This document shows, piece by piece, positions 7,601 to 12,971 of a stretch of DNA of 12,971 nt. Numbering within the stretch: position 1 is the first letter of the stretch; every line of letters begins with the position of its first letter. Location of the stretch: positions 1 to 12,971 of the forward strand of contig CADCUA010000530.1 in assembly GCA_902805755.1 (NCBI GenBank), written 5' to 3'. A model generated the notes under the pieces. It was not told the origin of the DNA. It was given only the letters and a program-made list of their open reading frames with translations, and made no database searches. Source of the stretch: an uncultured Lysobacter sp. (lineage in GTDB: Bacteria > Pseudomonadota > Gammaproteobacteria > Xanthomonadales > Xanthomonadaceae). The translations under genes and the position numbers were made by a program.

Positions 7601-8546
7601 CGCGCCCGCCCAGGCACGGGCCTTGGCTTCGCCCTCGGCGCCCCCGGTCGCGCCGCCAGGCTCCACGCAGAGCGCAGACGCAAGCTTCAGTCCCGCCGCG
7701 GTGCCTCCGCTGGCATTCGATATCGATGACCTGCGCGTAGGCGACGCCCGTTTGGGCAGCGCCAGGCTTCGTACAAGGCAGACCGCCACCGGCATGCGCA
7801 TCGAGCAGCTGCAGGCCCGCTCACGCCAGCAGCAGTTGGAAATGACGGGCGACTGGAGCGGGCAGGGCGCGACCGCGCGCACGCGCTTCGATGCCACGCT
7901 GGAAAGCGGGGACTTCGGCGCGCTGATGGCCGCGCTCGGCTACGGCGGCCGGCTTGGGGGAGGCAAAGGCAGCGTGCAGCTGAAAGCGGGCTGGCCCGGC
8001 AGTCCTGCAGACTTCCGGCTCGCGACCATGCAGGGCAGCCTCGAGCTCGACGCACGGGACGGCCGGCTGCTGGAGGTCGAACCCGGCGCCGGCCGTGTGC
8101 TCGGGCTGCTCAGCCTCGCGGAGCTCCCGCGACGCCTGACGCTCGATTTCCGCGACTTCTTTTCGAAGGGCTTCAGCTTCAACCGCATGGAGGGCAGCGT
8201 GCGCTTTGCCAACGCAATGGCACGCAGCGAGGACCTGCGCATCGATGGTCCGGCGGCCAGCATCGAAATCCGTGGCTCCGCGAATCTGGCTGCACAGCGT
8301 TTCGACCAGACCGTCGAGGTCCAGCCGAAGTCGGGGAACCTGCTGACCGCGGTCGGGGCGCTGGCGGGCGGGCCCGTCGGCGCGGCGTTGGGAGCCGCGG
8401 CTAATGCGGTGCTGCGCAAGCCCCTGGGCCAGCTCGGTGCACGCACCTACCGCGTCACCGGGCCATGGCGCGACCCCAAGGTCGAGGTCCTCGGGCGTGA
8501 ACAGGGAAGGGCGCCTGATGTGGCGCAGGCGCCGCCGCCCGGCTGA
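4674..8546 (+). CDS. yhdP: YhdP family AsmA-like phospholipid transport protein (TIGR02099)
   Basis: The product is 1290 aa (E. coli YhdP is 1266). The N-terminus is a basic cytoplasmic tail (RRHLRLLRR) and one transmembrane anchor at about residues 14-33; the rest is periplasmic. The long body has alternating short hydrophobic strands typical of the beta-groove repeats of AsmA-like/repeating-beta-groove proteins. The YhdP-specific end is clear from about residue 1135: GRVLGLLSLAELPRRLTLDF, RDFFSKGFSFNRMEG, the DLRIDGPAASIEIRG segment, VEVQPKSGN, GGPVGAALG and YRVTGPW. With TamB and YdbH in E. coli, YhdP forms inner-to-outer-membrane bridges for phospholipid transport that maintain the outer-membrane barrier. 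An Ala/Pro/Ser-rich linker (about 973-1012) interrupts the fold. The start is GTG 4674, 34 bases after rng, with TAGG upstream; this placement gives the expected anchor. Neighbours rng and tldD match the E. coli order. Confidence 0.96.
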   Translation: MHILRRHLRLLRRTLGFAVAALLILSAVILGVANEVLPLAERHPDKIAAWLSERAGRTVAFDGVRTAWTRRGPLLQLDNLRVGDGPQPLAIGDTEMLVSLYAGLLPGQALTELRLRGVDLTLERLADGRWRVRGLPGQDRAATDDPLAALEGLGELQVIGGRLTVSAPALGIQARIPRIDLRLRVDEARVRSGVRVWPRLAGQPVDGALELQRRTGTGELYAAADSMQLADWAPLLQLAGVRVQGGQGEMRVWSRLRAHRVEQVQVQSELRDVTLQGAPLDGARAQAGFARIDATARWQLVDGGWHADVPRLRLAGPGTVQTLDGLTFAGGRTVALRAAEIDAAPLIALAALSDRLSPELRRWIRAAQPQLKLHAVEISRGPGGSLRGDSRISGLGFRAVGGAPGMHGLAGTLKGDAAAVSLDLDDRAAVRLDWPRAFGVPHAIRLGGAVTGWREDRGWRVASQSVRVAGDGFAVSARGGLHWSGDGTRPVIDLAADVEEGSVPVAKRFWIRHVMPATLVQWLDNALLAGRIERGRALLSGDLDDWPFAGGNGRFEAAAHIADATLKFQPGWPAAEDLDADVRFLGDGFKVSNATARLGTVRVDRLEGDVDHYAGGRLLVRAGSRTDAGELLTLLRSSPLEAAQRDTFANLGARGPADATLDLELPLRKTAPLSIAGTLALENAQLSDRRWDLAFTGVRGTARYSATGFNAEGLQVQHDGAPGRLALRAGPGHVRDASNLFEASLDAAVRADELIDRAPAELAWLKPRLDGRSNWSIGIVIPRVSGNAPVSTVLQLRSNLVGTALELPAPLNKAPGTPLWTTVETPLPLGSGDVRIGFGQVAAIRARSGQGRSGVRVVLGSGEVDEAPPPHGLVATGRSTAIDAIEWIALAHGGSGKGAGGGLPLERIDVTAQRLNLLGGSFPNARVVVAPAAGGSTAVRVEGTGLQGALLIPAGKNAIVSGRFERLHWRLASAGAAPAQARALASPSAPPVAPPGSTQSADASFSPAAVPPLAFDIDDLRVGDARLGSARLRTRQTATGMRIEQLQARSRQQQLEMTGDWSGQGATARTRFDATLESGDFGALMAALGYGGRLGGGKGSVQLKAGWPGSPADFRLATMQGSLELDARDGRLLEVEPGAGRVLGLLSLAELPRRLTLDFRDFFSKGFSFNRMEGSVRFANAMARSEDLRIDGPAASIEIRGSANLAAQRFDQTVEVQPKSGNLLTAVGALAGGPVGAALGAAANAVLRKPLGQLGARTYRVTGPWRDPKVEVLGREQGRAPDVAQAPPPG

Positions 8547-8553
8547 GCCCGGT

Positions 8554-8585
8554 TGCGGCCTTGATCAATGCTTCACGAGGCCGCA
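8554..8585 (+). other. Hairpin in the yhdP-tldD gap
   Basis: TGCGGCCT (8554-8561) pairs perfectly with AGGCCGCA (8578-8585) around a 16-nt loop, starting 8 bases after the yhdP stop. No T-run follows, so a terminator role is doubtful. The 183-base gap (8547-8729) is far longer than the other gaps in this run, so tldD may have its own promoter. I saw only a weak TACAGA (8704-8709) as a possible -10, with no supporting -35. Confidence 0.3.
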
Positions 8586-8729
8586 GATCGAGGGTTCAGC
8601 CGCTTTTGATGCTTCGGCGTTTCACGCACCCGCGAACGCATGGCTGACACCGTGCCTCCACGGGAAGGCGTTCAGACCTCGTGTTCCTGCCGTTCCCGAC
8701 CGTTACAGATCGCCCTTCCGGACCCGCTC

Positions 8730-10172
8730 ATGACCCTGCCGATCCAGCTCGCCGAATCCCGCCTCCTGCTGCCCGCCGGCCTGGGCGCGTCCGATCTTGA
8801 ACACGCGTTCGGCAACCTGCTGGGCCCGGGCATCGACTTCGGCGACCTGTATTTCCAGCACACGCGACGCGAGAGCTGGACGGTAGAGGACGGCATCGTC
8901 AAGGACGGCGCGCATTCCATCGAACAGGGCGTCGGCGTGCGCGCGATCAGCGGCGAGAAGACGGGCTTCGCGTATTCGGACGACATCAACACCGATGCGC
9001 TGCTCGCCGCGTCGCGGTCGGCACGGGCGATCGCGCGCGAGGGCTCGACGCAGGCGACGCGTTCGCTGGTGCGTGGCAGCGGTCGTGCGCTGTACGGCGC
9101 CGAGGATCCGATCGATTCGATGGGCAACGAGGAAAAGGTCGAGTCGCTGCGCCGCATCGACCGGCTGGTGCGCGCAGCCGATCCGCGCGTGCAGCAGGTC
9201 GTCGTCAGCCTGTCCGGCGGCATCGACACGGTGCTGGTCGCGCGCAGCGATGGCGTCCTTGCGGCCGACGTGCGCCCGCTGGTGCGCTTCAATGTTCAGG
9301 TGATCGTCGAACAGAACGGCCGGCGTGAGTCCGGTTATTCCGGTGGCGGCGGACGCTACAGCTATACCGAGTTGCTCGGCGGCGGCAAGCCCGAGGAGCT
9401 TGCACGCGAAGCCCTGCGCCAGGCGCTGGTGAATCTCGAAGCGATCGATGCGCCTGCCGGCATCATGCCGGTGGTGCTCGGCGCGGGCTGGCCGGGCGTG
9501 CTGCTGCACGAAGCGGTCGGCCATGGCCTGGAAGGCGACTTCAACCGTAAGGGCACGTCCGTGTACTCCGGCCGCATCGGCCAGCGTGTCGCATCGCCTG
9601 GCGTCACGATTGTCGATGACGGCACGCTGCCCGGCCGCCGTGGCTCGCTCAACATCGACGACGAAGGCACGACGACGAACTGCACCACGCTGATTGAGGA
9701 TGGCGTGCTGGTCGGTTACATGCAGGACACGCTCAACGCGCGCCTGATGGGCATGGCGCCCACCGGCAACGGCCGTCGCGAATCGTTCGCGCACCTGCCG
9801 ATGCCGCGCATGACGAATACCTACATGCTTGCTGGACAGCACGACCCGGAAGAAATGATCCGGTCGGTCAAAAAAGGCCTGTACGCGGTGAATTTCGGCG
9901 GCGGCCAGGTCGACATCACGTCCGGCAAGTACGTGTTCTCCGCGACCGAGGCCTATCTGATCGAGGACGGCAGGATCACCGCGCCGGTGAAGGGCGCGAC
10001 GTTGATCGGCAACGGTCCGGAAACGATGCAGAAGGTGCGCATGATCGGCAACGACCTCGCGCTCGACGAAGGCGTGGGCGTGTGCGGCAAGGACGGCCAG
10101 AGCGTGCCGGTCGGCGTGGGCCAGCCCTCGCTTTTGATCGAGGGGCTCACCGTGGGCGGCACCCAGGCGTGA
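8730..10172 (+). CDS. tldD: Metalloprotease TldD
   Basis: The product is 480 aa from ATG 8730 (E. coli TldD is 481). Strongly conserved stretches include [39 protein letters not shown], the zinc site H260-E261-x-x-x-H265 within [44 protein letters not shown] and [13 protein letters not shown]. Near the C-terminus C452 (GVGVCGK) is the expected third zinc ligand. TldD is the catalytic half of the TldD/TldE heterodimer, a cytoplasmic zinc protease that cleaves unfolded or small peptides. In E. coli it matures microcin B17 and degrades CcdA. The partner gene pmbA (tldE) lies 754 bases downstream, beyond darP. The frame is open from an earlier ATG at 8640, but the extra 30 residues are Cys/Arg/Pro-rich, unlike the family, so 8730 is preferred although its Shine-Dalgarno is poor. 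Confidence 0.97.
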   Translation: MTLPIQLAESRLLLPAGLGASDLEHAFGNLLGPGIDFGDLYFQHTRRESWTVEDGIVKDGAHSIEQGVGVRAISGEKTGFAYSDDINTDALLAASRSARAIAREGSTQATRSLVRGSGRALYGAEDPIDSMGNEEKVESLRRIDRLVRAADPRVQQVVVSLSGGIDTVLVARSDGVLAADVRPLVRFNVQVIVEQNGRRESGYSGGGGRYSYTELLGGGKPEELAREALRQALVNLEAIDAPAGIMPVVLGAGWPGVLLHEAVGHGLEGDFNRKGTSVYSGRIGQRVASPGVTIVDDGTLPGRRGSLNIDDEGTTTNCTTLIEDGVLVGYMQDTLNARLMGMAPTGNGRRESFAHLPMPRMTNTYMLAGQHDPEEMIRSVKKGLYAVNFGGGQVDITSGKYVFSATEAYLIEDGRITAPVKGATLIGNGPETMQKVRMIGNDLALDEGVGVCGKDGQSVPVGVGQPSLLIEGLTVGGTQA

Positions 10173-10190
10173 TGGAAACCGGCGCGACGA

Positions 10191-10225
10191 CTGCGTGCGT
10201 GGCGGGCGGCGACGCCCACTCGCAG
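10191..10225. terminator. Imperfect hairpin between convergent tldD and darP
   Basis: In the 56-base gap between convergent stop codons, CTGCG (10191-10195) pairs with CGCAG (10221-10225). Inside it a GTGG-CG arm pairs with CGCCCAC with one bulge. No T-run is present on either strand. Its position between convergent genes suggests transcript-end formation, but the stem is imperfect. Confidence 0.3.
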
Positions 10226-10228
10226 GGA

Positions 10229-10819
10229 TCAGTCCGTCGTGTGGTCCGGATCGTCCTCGGACCCGCCGTCGGAGGCTTCGTCGTCGTCCTGCGCGTTACC
10301 CGAATGCAGCATCAGTTCGCGCAGCTCGCGGTAAAGCTCGCGGAACGCCGCCGGCGGTTTGTTGCGCTTGCGCTCTTCGAGCACATTGCGCACCAGCTGG
10401 CGGATGCGCTGGCGATCGGCTTGCGGGTATTCGTCCAGCAGTTCGGCCAGCGCACTGTCGCCGTCGGCGAGCAGGCGGTCGCGCCAGGTTTCCACGCGGT
10501 GCATCGCGGCCACTTCGCGGCGCGCCGTATCGCCGTGCTTGTCGAGTGCATCGCGAATTGTCTCCAGCACCTCGTCGTCCTCGCGACGCATCTGCTTGGC
10601 AAGGAACGCAAGCTGCCGCTTGTGCGCGATATGCGCGGTGATGCGCTTGCACTCGCGGATGTGCGGCAGCAGCGATTCGGGCACCGGCAGTTTCGACAGC
10701 TGCGCGTCCGTGAGTGCGACCAGCTGCTGCCCGAGCTTGAGCACCTCCACGGCTTCGCGCCGGTTCTGGCTGCGGCTTGCGCCAAGGAATTCACCGGTTT
10801 CGGGGTCTCTGCCGCGCAT
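10229..10819 (-). CDS. darP: Dual-action ribosomal maturation protein DarP (YjgA family)
   Basis: The product is 196 aa, highly charged and largely helical. It resembles the YjgA/DarP family: [17 protein letters not shown] near the N-terminus, an [16 protein letters not shown] stretch, then the conserved centre [19 protein letters not shown]. It continues with LETIRDALD, the [26 protein letters not shown] segment and [26 protein letters not shown]. The last 24 residues form an acidic Asp/Ser tail. DarP associates with late 50S precursors in the cytoplasm and helps peptidyl-transferase-centre maturation and 30S assembly. The ATG at 10817-10819 gives the expected family N-terminus; a GTG four codons upstream (10829-10831) is an alternative, and neither has a strong Shine-Dalgarno. 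The frame stays open upstream to 11134, but that part is antisense to pmbA and is rejected. It is divergent from pmbA and convergent with tldD, so darP and tldE-type genes sit together, as commonly seen for yjgA and pmbA. Confidence 0.95.
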   Translation of the reverse strand: MRGRDPETGEFLGASRSQNRREAVEVLKLGQQLVALTDAQLSKLPVPESLLPHIRECKRITAHIAHKRQLAFLAKQMRREDDEVLETIRDALDKHGDTARREVAAMHRVETWRDRLLADGDSALAELLDEYPQADRQRIRQLVRNVLEERKRNKPPAAFRELYRELRELMLHSGNAQDDDEASDGGSEDDPDHTTD

Positions 10820-10880
10820 CGTGTTTCTCACTGTGGTCGGGCGCGCGACTGGGGTCGCCGGCGCCTCGCATTCGACTCGG

Positions 10881-10903
10881 GTTCCGCAGGCCGCCTGCGG
10901 AAC
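10881..10903 (+). promoter_or_regulatory. Perfect 10-bp hairpin upstream of pmbA
   Basis: GTTCCGCAGG (10881-10890) and CCTGCGGAAC (10894-10903) form a perfect inverted repeat around a 3-nt spacer CCG. It lies in the 106-bp darP/pmbA divergent region, nine bases before the AAAGGA Shine-Dalgarno of pmbA (10913-10918). It is either a strong 5'-leader stem or an operator-like palindrome between divergent genes; the sequence does not decide. On the pmbA side no T-run follows, so it is unlikely to be an intrinsic terminator. Confidence 0.5.
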
Positions 10904-10925
10904 GGAACTGAAAAAGGATAAGACA

Positions 10926-12290
10926 TTGGACGTGATCTCCCATTCCCCGATCGGCCTGGGCGACCCGCAGGCACGGCTGGACACACTCGCCGACCTGTCG
11001 CAGCGCCTGCTCGAACACTGCCGCGCGCGCGGCGCCACGCAGGCGGAAGTGTCGTGCTCGGAAGAGGCCGGCCTCAGCGTCAACGTGCGCATGGGTGAGG
11101 TCGAAACGGTCGAGTCCACGCGCGATCGGGGCATCGCGGTGACCGTCTATTTCGGCCAGCGCAAGGGCAGCGCGAGCACCGCCGACCTGCGCGAATCGAG
11201 TCTGGACGCGACGGTCGAACAGGCCTGCGCGATCGCGCGCTACACCGAGGATGATGCCGCTGCAGGTCTGGCCGATGCGGCGCTGATGGCGAGCGATCTG
11301 CGCGAATTCGACAGCTGGCATCCCTGGGCGATCGATGCGGACCGCGCGGTCGATCTTGCGCTGGCCTGCGAAGCGGCCGGTCGTGAGTCCGATGCGCGCG
11401 TGGAAAACTCCGACGGCGCATCGGTCGGCAGTAACCAGAGCATCGGTGTGTATGCGAATTCGCACGGCTTCATCGGCCGCGAGCGCACCACGCAGCACAC
11501 GCTCGGCTGCGCGCTCATTGCGGGGCGTGGCGAGGGCATGCAGCGCGATGGCTGGTACAGCATCGGCCTGTCGGCGGATGATCTCGAGTCGGCGACCACG
11601 ATCGGGCGCAAAGCCGCGGAACGCGCGGTCTCGCGCCTGGCGCCGCGGCAGATACCGACCGGTGAATACCCGGTGCTGTTCGCGGCCGAGGTCGCGCGTT
11701 CGTTGATGGGCCATCTCGTCGGCGCCGTTTCCGGCGGCGCGCTGTACCGGCGCGCGAGCTTCCTGCTCGACAGCGTGGGTACGCGACTGTTTCCCGACTG
11801 GTTCCGCATCGAGGAGCAACCGTTCCTCGTGCGCGGCCTGCGCTCGAGTGCGTTCGACGCCGAGGGCGTCGCTACACGCGAATCCGCGCTTGTGGACGGT
11901 GGCGTGCTGCAGCGCTACGTGCTCGGCAGTTACTCCGCACGCAAGCTCGGGCTGCAGACAACGGGCAACGCGGGCGGCGTGCACAACCTGCACGTGGCCG
12001 CGAATGCCGGTGATCTCCCCTCGATGCTGAAGACGATGGACCGCGGCCTGCTGGTCACCGAGCTCATGGGGCAGGGCGTCAACACGATCACCGGCGACTA
12101 CTCGCGCGGCGCAGCGGGTTTCTGGGTCGAAGGCGGCCAGATCCAGTACGCGGTCGATGGCATCACGATCGCCGGCAACCTGCGCCAGATGTTCCAGTCG
12201 ATCGAAGCGGTGGGCAGCGATATCGACCGGCGCTCGCATGTGCGCACGGGCTCGATCCTGCTCGGACGCATGACGGTGGCCGGCGAGTGA
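10926..12290 (+). CDS. pmbA: Metalloprotease-associated protein PmbA/TldE
   Basis: The product is 454 aa (E. coli PmbA is 450). Conserved features include [24 protein letters not shown], the [17 protein letters not shown] stretch, [66 protein letters not shown] and [20 protein letters not shown], and the end closes with SILLGRM. Around M261-G262-H263, where TldD has HEAVGH, PmbA carries MGHLVG and so lacks the zinc motif. It is the non-catalytic partner that shapes the cavity of the cytoplasmic TldD/TldE protease. The start is called as TTG 10926 because AAAGGA (10913-10918) lies 7 bases upstream. The in-frame GTG at 10932 would be 13 bases away. The open frame further upstream (to 10359) is antisense to darP and not coding. 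No peptide-antibiotic genes accompany it. Confidence 0.96.
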   Translation: MDVISHSPIGLGDPQARLDTLADLSQRLLEHCRARGATQAEVSCSEEAGLSVNVRMGEVETVESTRDRGIAVTVYFGQRKGSASTADLRESSLDATVEQACAIARYTEDDAAAGLADAALMASDLREFDSWHPWAIDADRAVDLALACEAAGRESDARVENSDGASVGSNQSIGVYANSHGFIGRERTTQHTLGCALIAGRGEGMQRDGWYSIGLSADDLESATTIGRKAAERAVSRLAPRQIPTGEYPVLFAAEVARSLMGHLVGAVSGGALYRRASFLLDSVGTRLFPDWFRIEEQPFLVRGLRSSAFDAEGVATRESALVDGGVLQRYVLGSYSARKLGLQTTGNAGGVHNLHVAANAGDLPSMLKTMDRGLLVTELMGQGVNTITGDYSRGAAGFWVEGGQIQYAVDGITIAGNLRQMFQSIEAVGSDIDRRSHVRTGSILLGRMTVAGE

Positions 12291-12511
12291 TGGCGCCGGT
12301 CCGCGGTGCTGCGTTGCATCGCACGTAGATCCGGATGCGCTGAGGGACAAGCGGTCCGTCGAGCCTGCGGGCACGCGCGATCATTGAGGCGCTGTTCGCG
12401 CATTGTCATCACCGTGCTGGCGTGCTCCCGCATGCCCCAGCCGGACGAATGGCCTGTGCGTTCCGCGTTGTCTGACGCTCGTCTTTCCGCGTGCGTATGT
12501 CTTCAGTTGGC

Positions 12512-12539
12512 TTGAGTTGTGCTGCAGCGGGCGCATGAT
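12512..12539 (+). promoter_or_regulatory. Candidate sigma-70 promoter for the DUF4870 gene
   Basis: TTGAGT (12512-12517) and CATGAT (12534-12539) each match the -35 and -10 consensus at four of six positions, with a 16-base spacer. Transcription would begin near 12546, leaving a leader of about 30 bases that starts with the hairpin at 12548-12564. The hexamer matches are modest, so this is only a candidate. Confidence 0.3.
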
Positions 12540-12547
12540 GGCGATGA

Positions 12548-12564
12548 GCCGGCATCGTGCCGGC
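12548..12564 (+). promoter_or_regulatory. Perfect 7-bp hairpin abutting the DUF4870 Shine-Dalgarno
   Basis: GCCGGCA (12548-12554) and TGCCGGC (12558-12564) pair perfectly around TCG. The GAGGAG Shine-Dalgarno begins at the very next base (12565-12570). A stem in this place could protect the 5' end or modulate ribosome loading. It resembles in design the hairpins before the SIMPL gene and pmbA. Confidence 0.4.
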
Positions 12565-12576
12565 GAGGAGCGCGCC

Positions 12577-12971
12577 ATGTACGACGTCGACGAGTATTCC
12601 GCGTTGCCGGCCTCCAGCGATAACGATCGCCTGTGGGCTGCCGGCGCGCACCTGCTTGCACTGGTGCTCGCCCTGATGACGAGCTGGATGGCGGGTATCG
12701 CCGGCATCATCGGCAGCCTCGCGGTCTGGTTGATCAAGCGCGACGACTCACCGTTCGTGGCCGCGCATGCCAAAGAGGCGCTCAACTTCAACCTCAGCAT
12801 GTTCCTGTACGCGTGCGCAGCGGCCCTGATCGGGTTCGTGCTCATCGGCGCGACGGTGCTGACGCTAGGGCTGGGCATCATCCTCACCGCACCTGCCGGT
12901 GTCGTGCTGCTGCTCGCCATCGCCGCCATCGCGGTGCTTTGGCTGGTGTGCTCGGTCATCGCAATCGTCAA
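12577..12971 (+). CDS. DUF4870 / Tic20-like small membrane protein, 3'-truncated by window edge
   Basis: The frame is open from ATG 12577 to the window end (131 residues so far). An ideal GAGGAG lies 6 bases before the ATG. The N-terminus is short and acidic (MYDVDEYSALPASSDNDRLW). A hydrophobic segment follows at about 19-53, then the diagnostic hydrophilic loop KRDDSPFVAAHAKEALNFNLS (about 54-74). Further hydrophobic segments cover about 75-104 and 105-131. The loop ending in H-x-K-E-A-L-N-F is the hallmark I associate with DUF4870 (PF09685), a family of about 110-140-residue inner-membrane proteins of unknown function, distantly related to Tic20. In-frame ATGs at 12535, 12538 and 12544 could extend it by 11-14 residues, but the Shine-Dalgarno decides for 12577. 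It starts 286 bases after pmbA and is probably transcribed separately. The C-terminal end is outside the window. Confidence 0.88.
   Translation, partial: MYDVDEYSALPASSDNDRLWAAGAHLLALVLALMTSWMAGIAGIIGSLAVWLIKRDDSPFVAAHAKEALNFNLSMFLYACAAALIGFVLIGATVLTLGLGIILTAPAGVVLLLAIAAIAVLWLVCSVIAIV

Larger units (their letters stand above)
12291..12576. other. Intergenic region pmbA to DUF4870 gene
   Basis: This 286-base stretch holds no convincing gene; the short ORFs across it are arginine/cysteine-rich out-of-frame readings. Just after pmbA I see only a weak 6-bp stem (GCGCGA near 12375 with TCGCGC near 12396) without a T-run. The right-hand end holds a candidate promoter and a leader hairpin for the downstream gene, listed separately. 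Confidence 0.5.

Noticed and set aside
8640..8729. 30-residue N-terminal extension of TldD
   Set aside because: The family N-terminus aligns from the ATG at 8730. The extension is Cys/Arg/Pro-rich, has no good ribosome site and would exceed the usual length.
10820..11134. Upstream extension of DarP (to 301 aa)
   Set aside because: It runs antisense through the start of pmbA. The family N-terminus begins at about 10819.
10791..12374. 527-residue minus-strand open frame opposite pmbA
   Set aside because: It is fully antisense to PmbA, with skewed Ala/Arg/His composition and no Shine-Dalgarno or domain. The plus-strand reading is a near end-to-end family match.
12306..12515. 69-residue plus-strand ORF downstream of pmbA
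   Set aside because: Arg/Cys-rich, no Shine-Dalgarno, no recognisable motif; looks like chance open frame in an intergenic region.

Overview
The window is GC-rich, densely coded bacterial chromosome. Gene content, gene order and protein sequences point to a gammaproteobacterium, most likely Lysobacteraceae/Xanthomonadaceae (Lysobacter-like). This is inferred from the protein sequences I recall and from synteny, not from a search. It looks like a housekeeping region: I see no mobile element, CRISPR array, tRNA/rRNA, phage gene or obvious defence system.

Layout: (1) Bases 1-420 hold the 3' part of rlmH (23S rRNA pseudouridine methyltransferase), ending towards a strong hairpin at 495-521. (2) Bases 535-2375 hold a minus-strand block. 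Read in its own direction it is a secreted SIMPL/DUF541 protein, then a tightly coupled 69-aa proline-rich acidic small protein, a hairpin-plus-U terminator (1329-1364), and a TonB-like energy transducer. (3) Bases 2498-10172 hold a plus-strand run of maf (YhdE-type nucleotide pyrophosphatase), rng (RNase G), yhdP (AsmA-like phospholipid transporter) and tldD (metalloprotease subunit). This is the same order as yhdE-rng-yhdP-tldD in E. coli. (4) Bases 10229-10819 hold minus-strand darP/yjgA (50S assembly factor). Its 5' end faces pmbA/tldE (10926-12290, plus), the partner of TldD. (5) From 12577 to the window edge is the start of a DUF4870/Tic20-like small membrane protein.

Functionally the window combines ribosome and RNA maturation (RlmH, RNase G, DarP), nucleotide house-cleaning (Maf), envelope homeostasis (YhdP, TonB, SIMPL, DUF4870) and the TldD/TldE protease pair. 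The less ordinary points are small: a short ORF translationally coupled to the SIMPL gene; the minus-strand TonB/SIMPL block between rlmH and maf; and perfect hairpins with 3-nt loops just upstream of the Shine-Dalgarno of three separate genes (SIMPL, pmbA, DUF4870). I find no convincing evidence for a wholly new multi-gene system.
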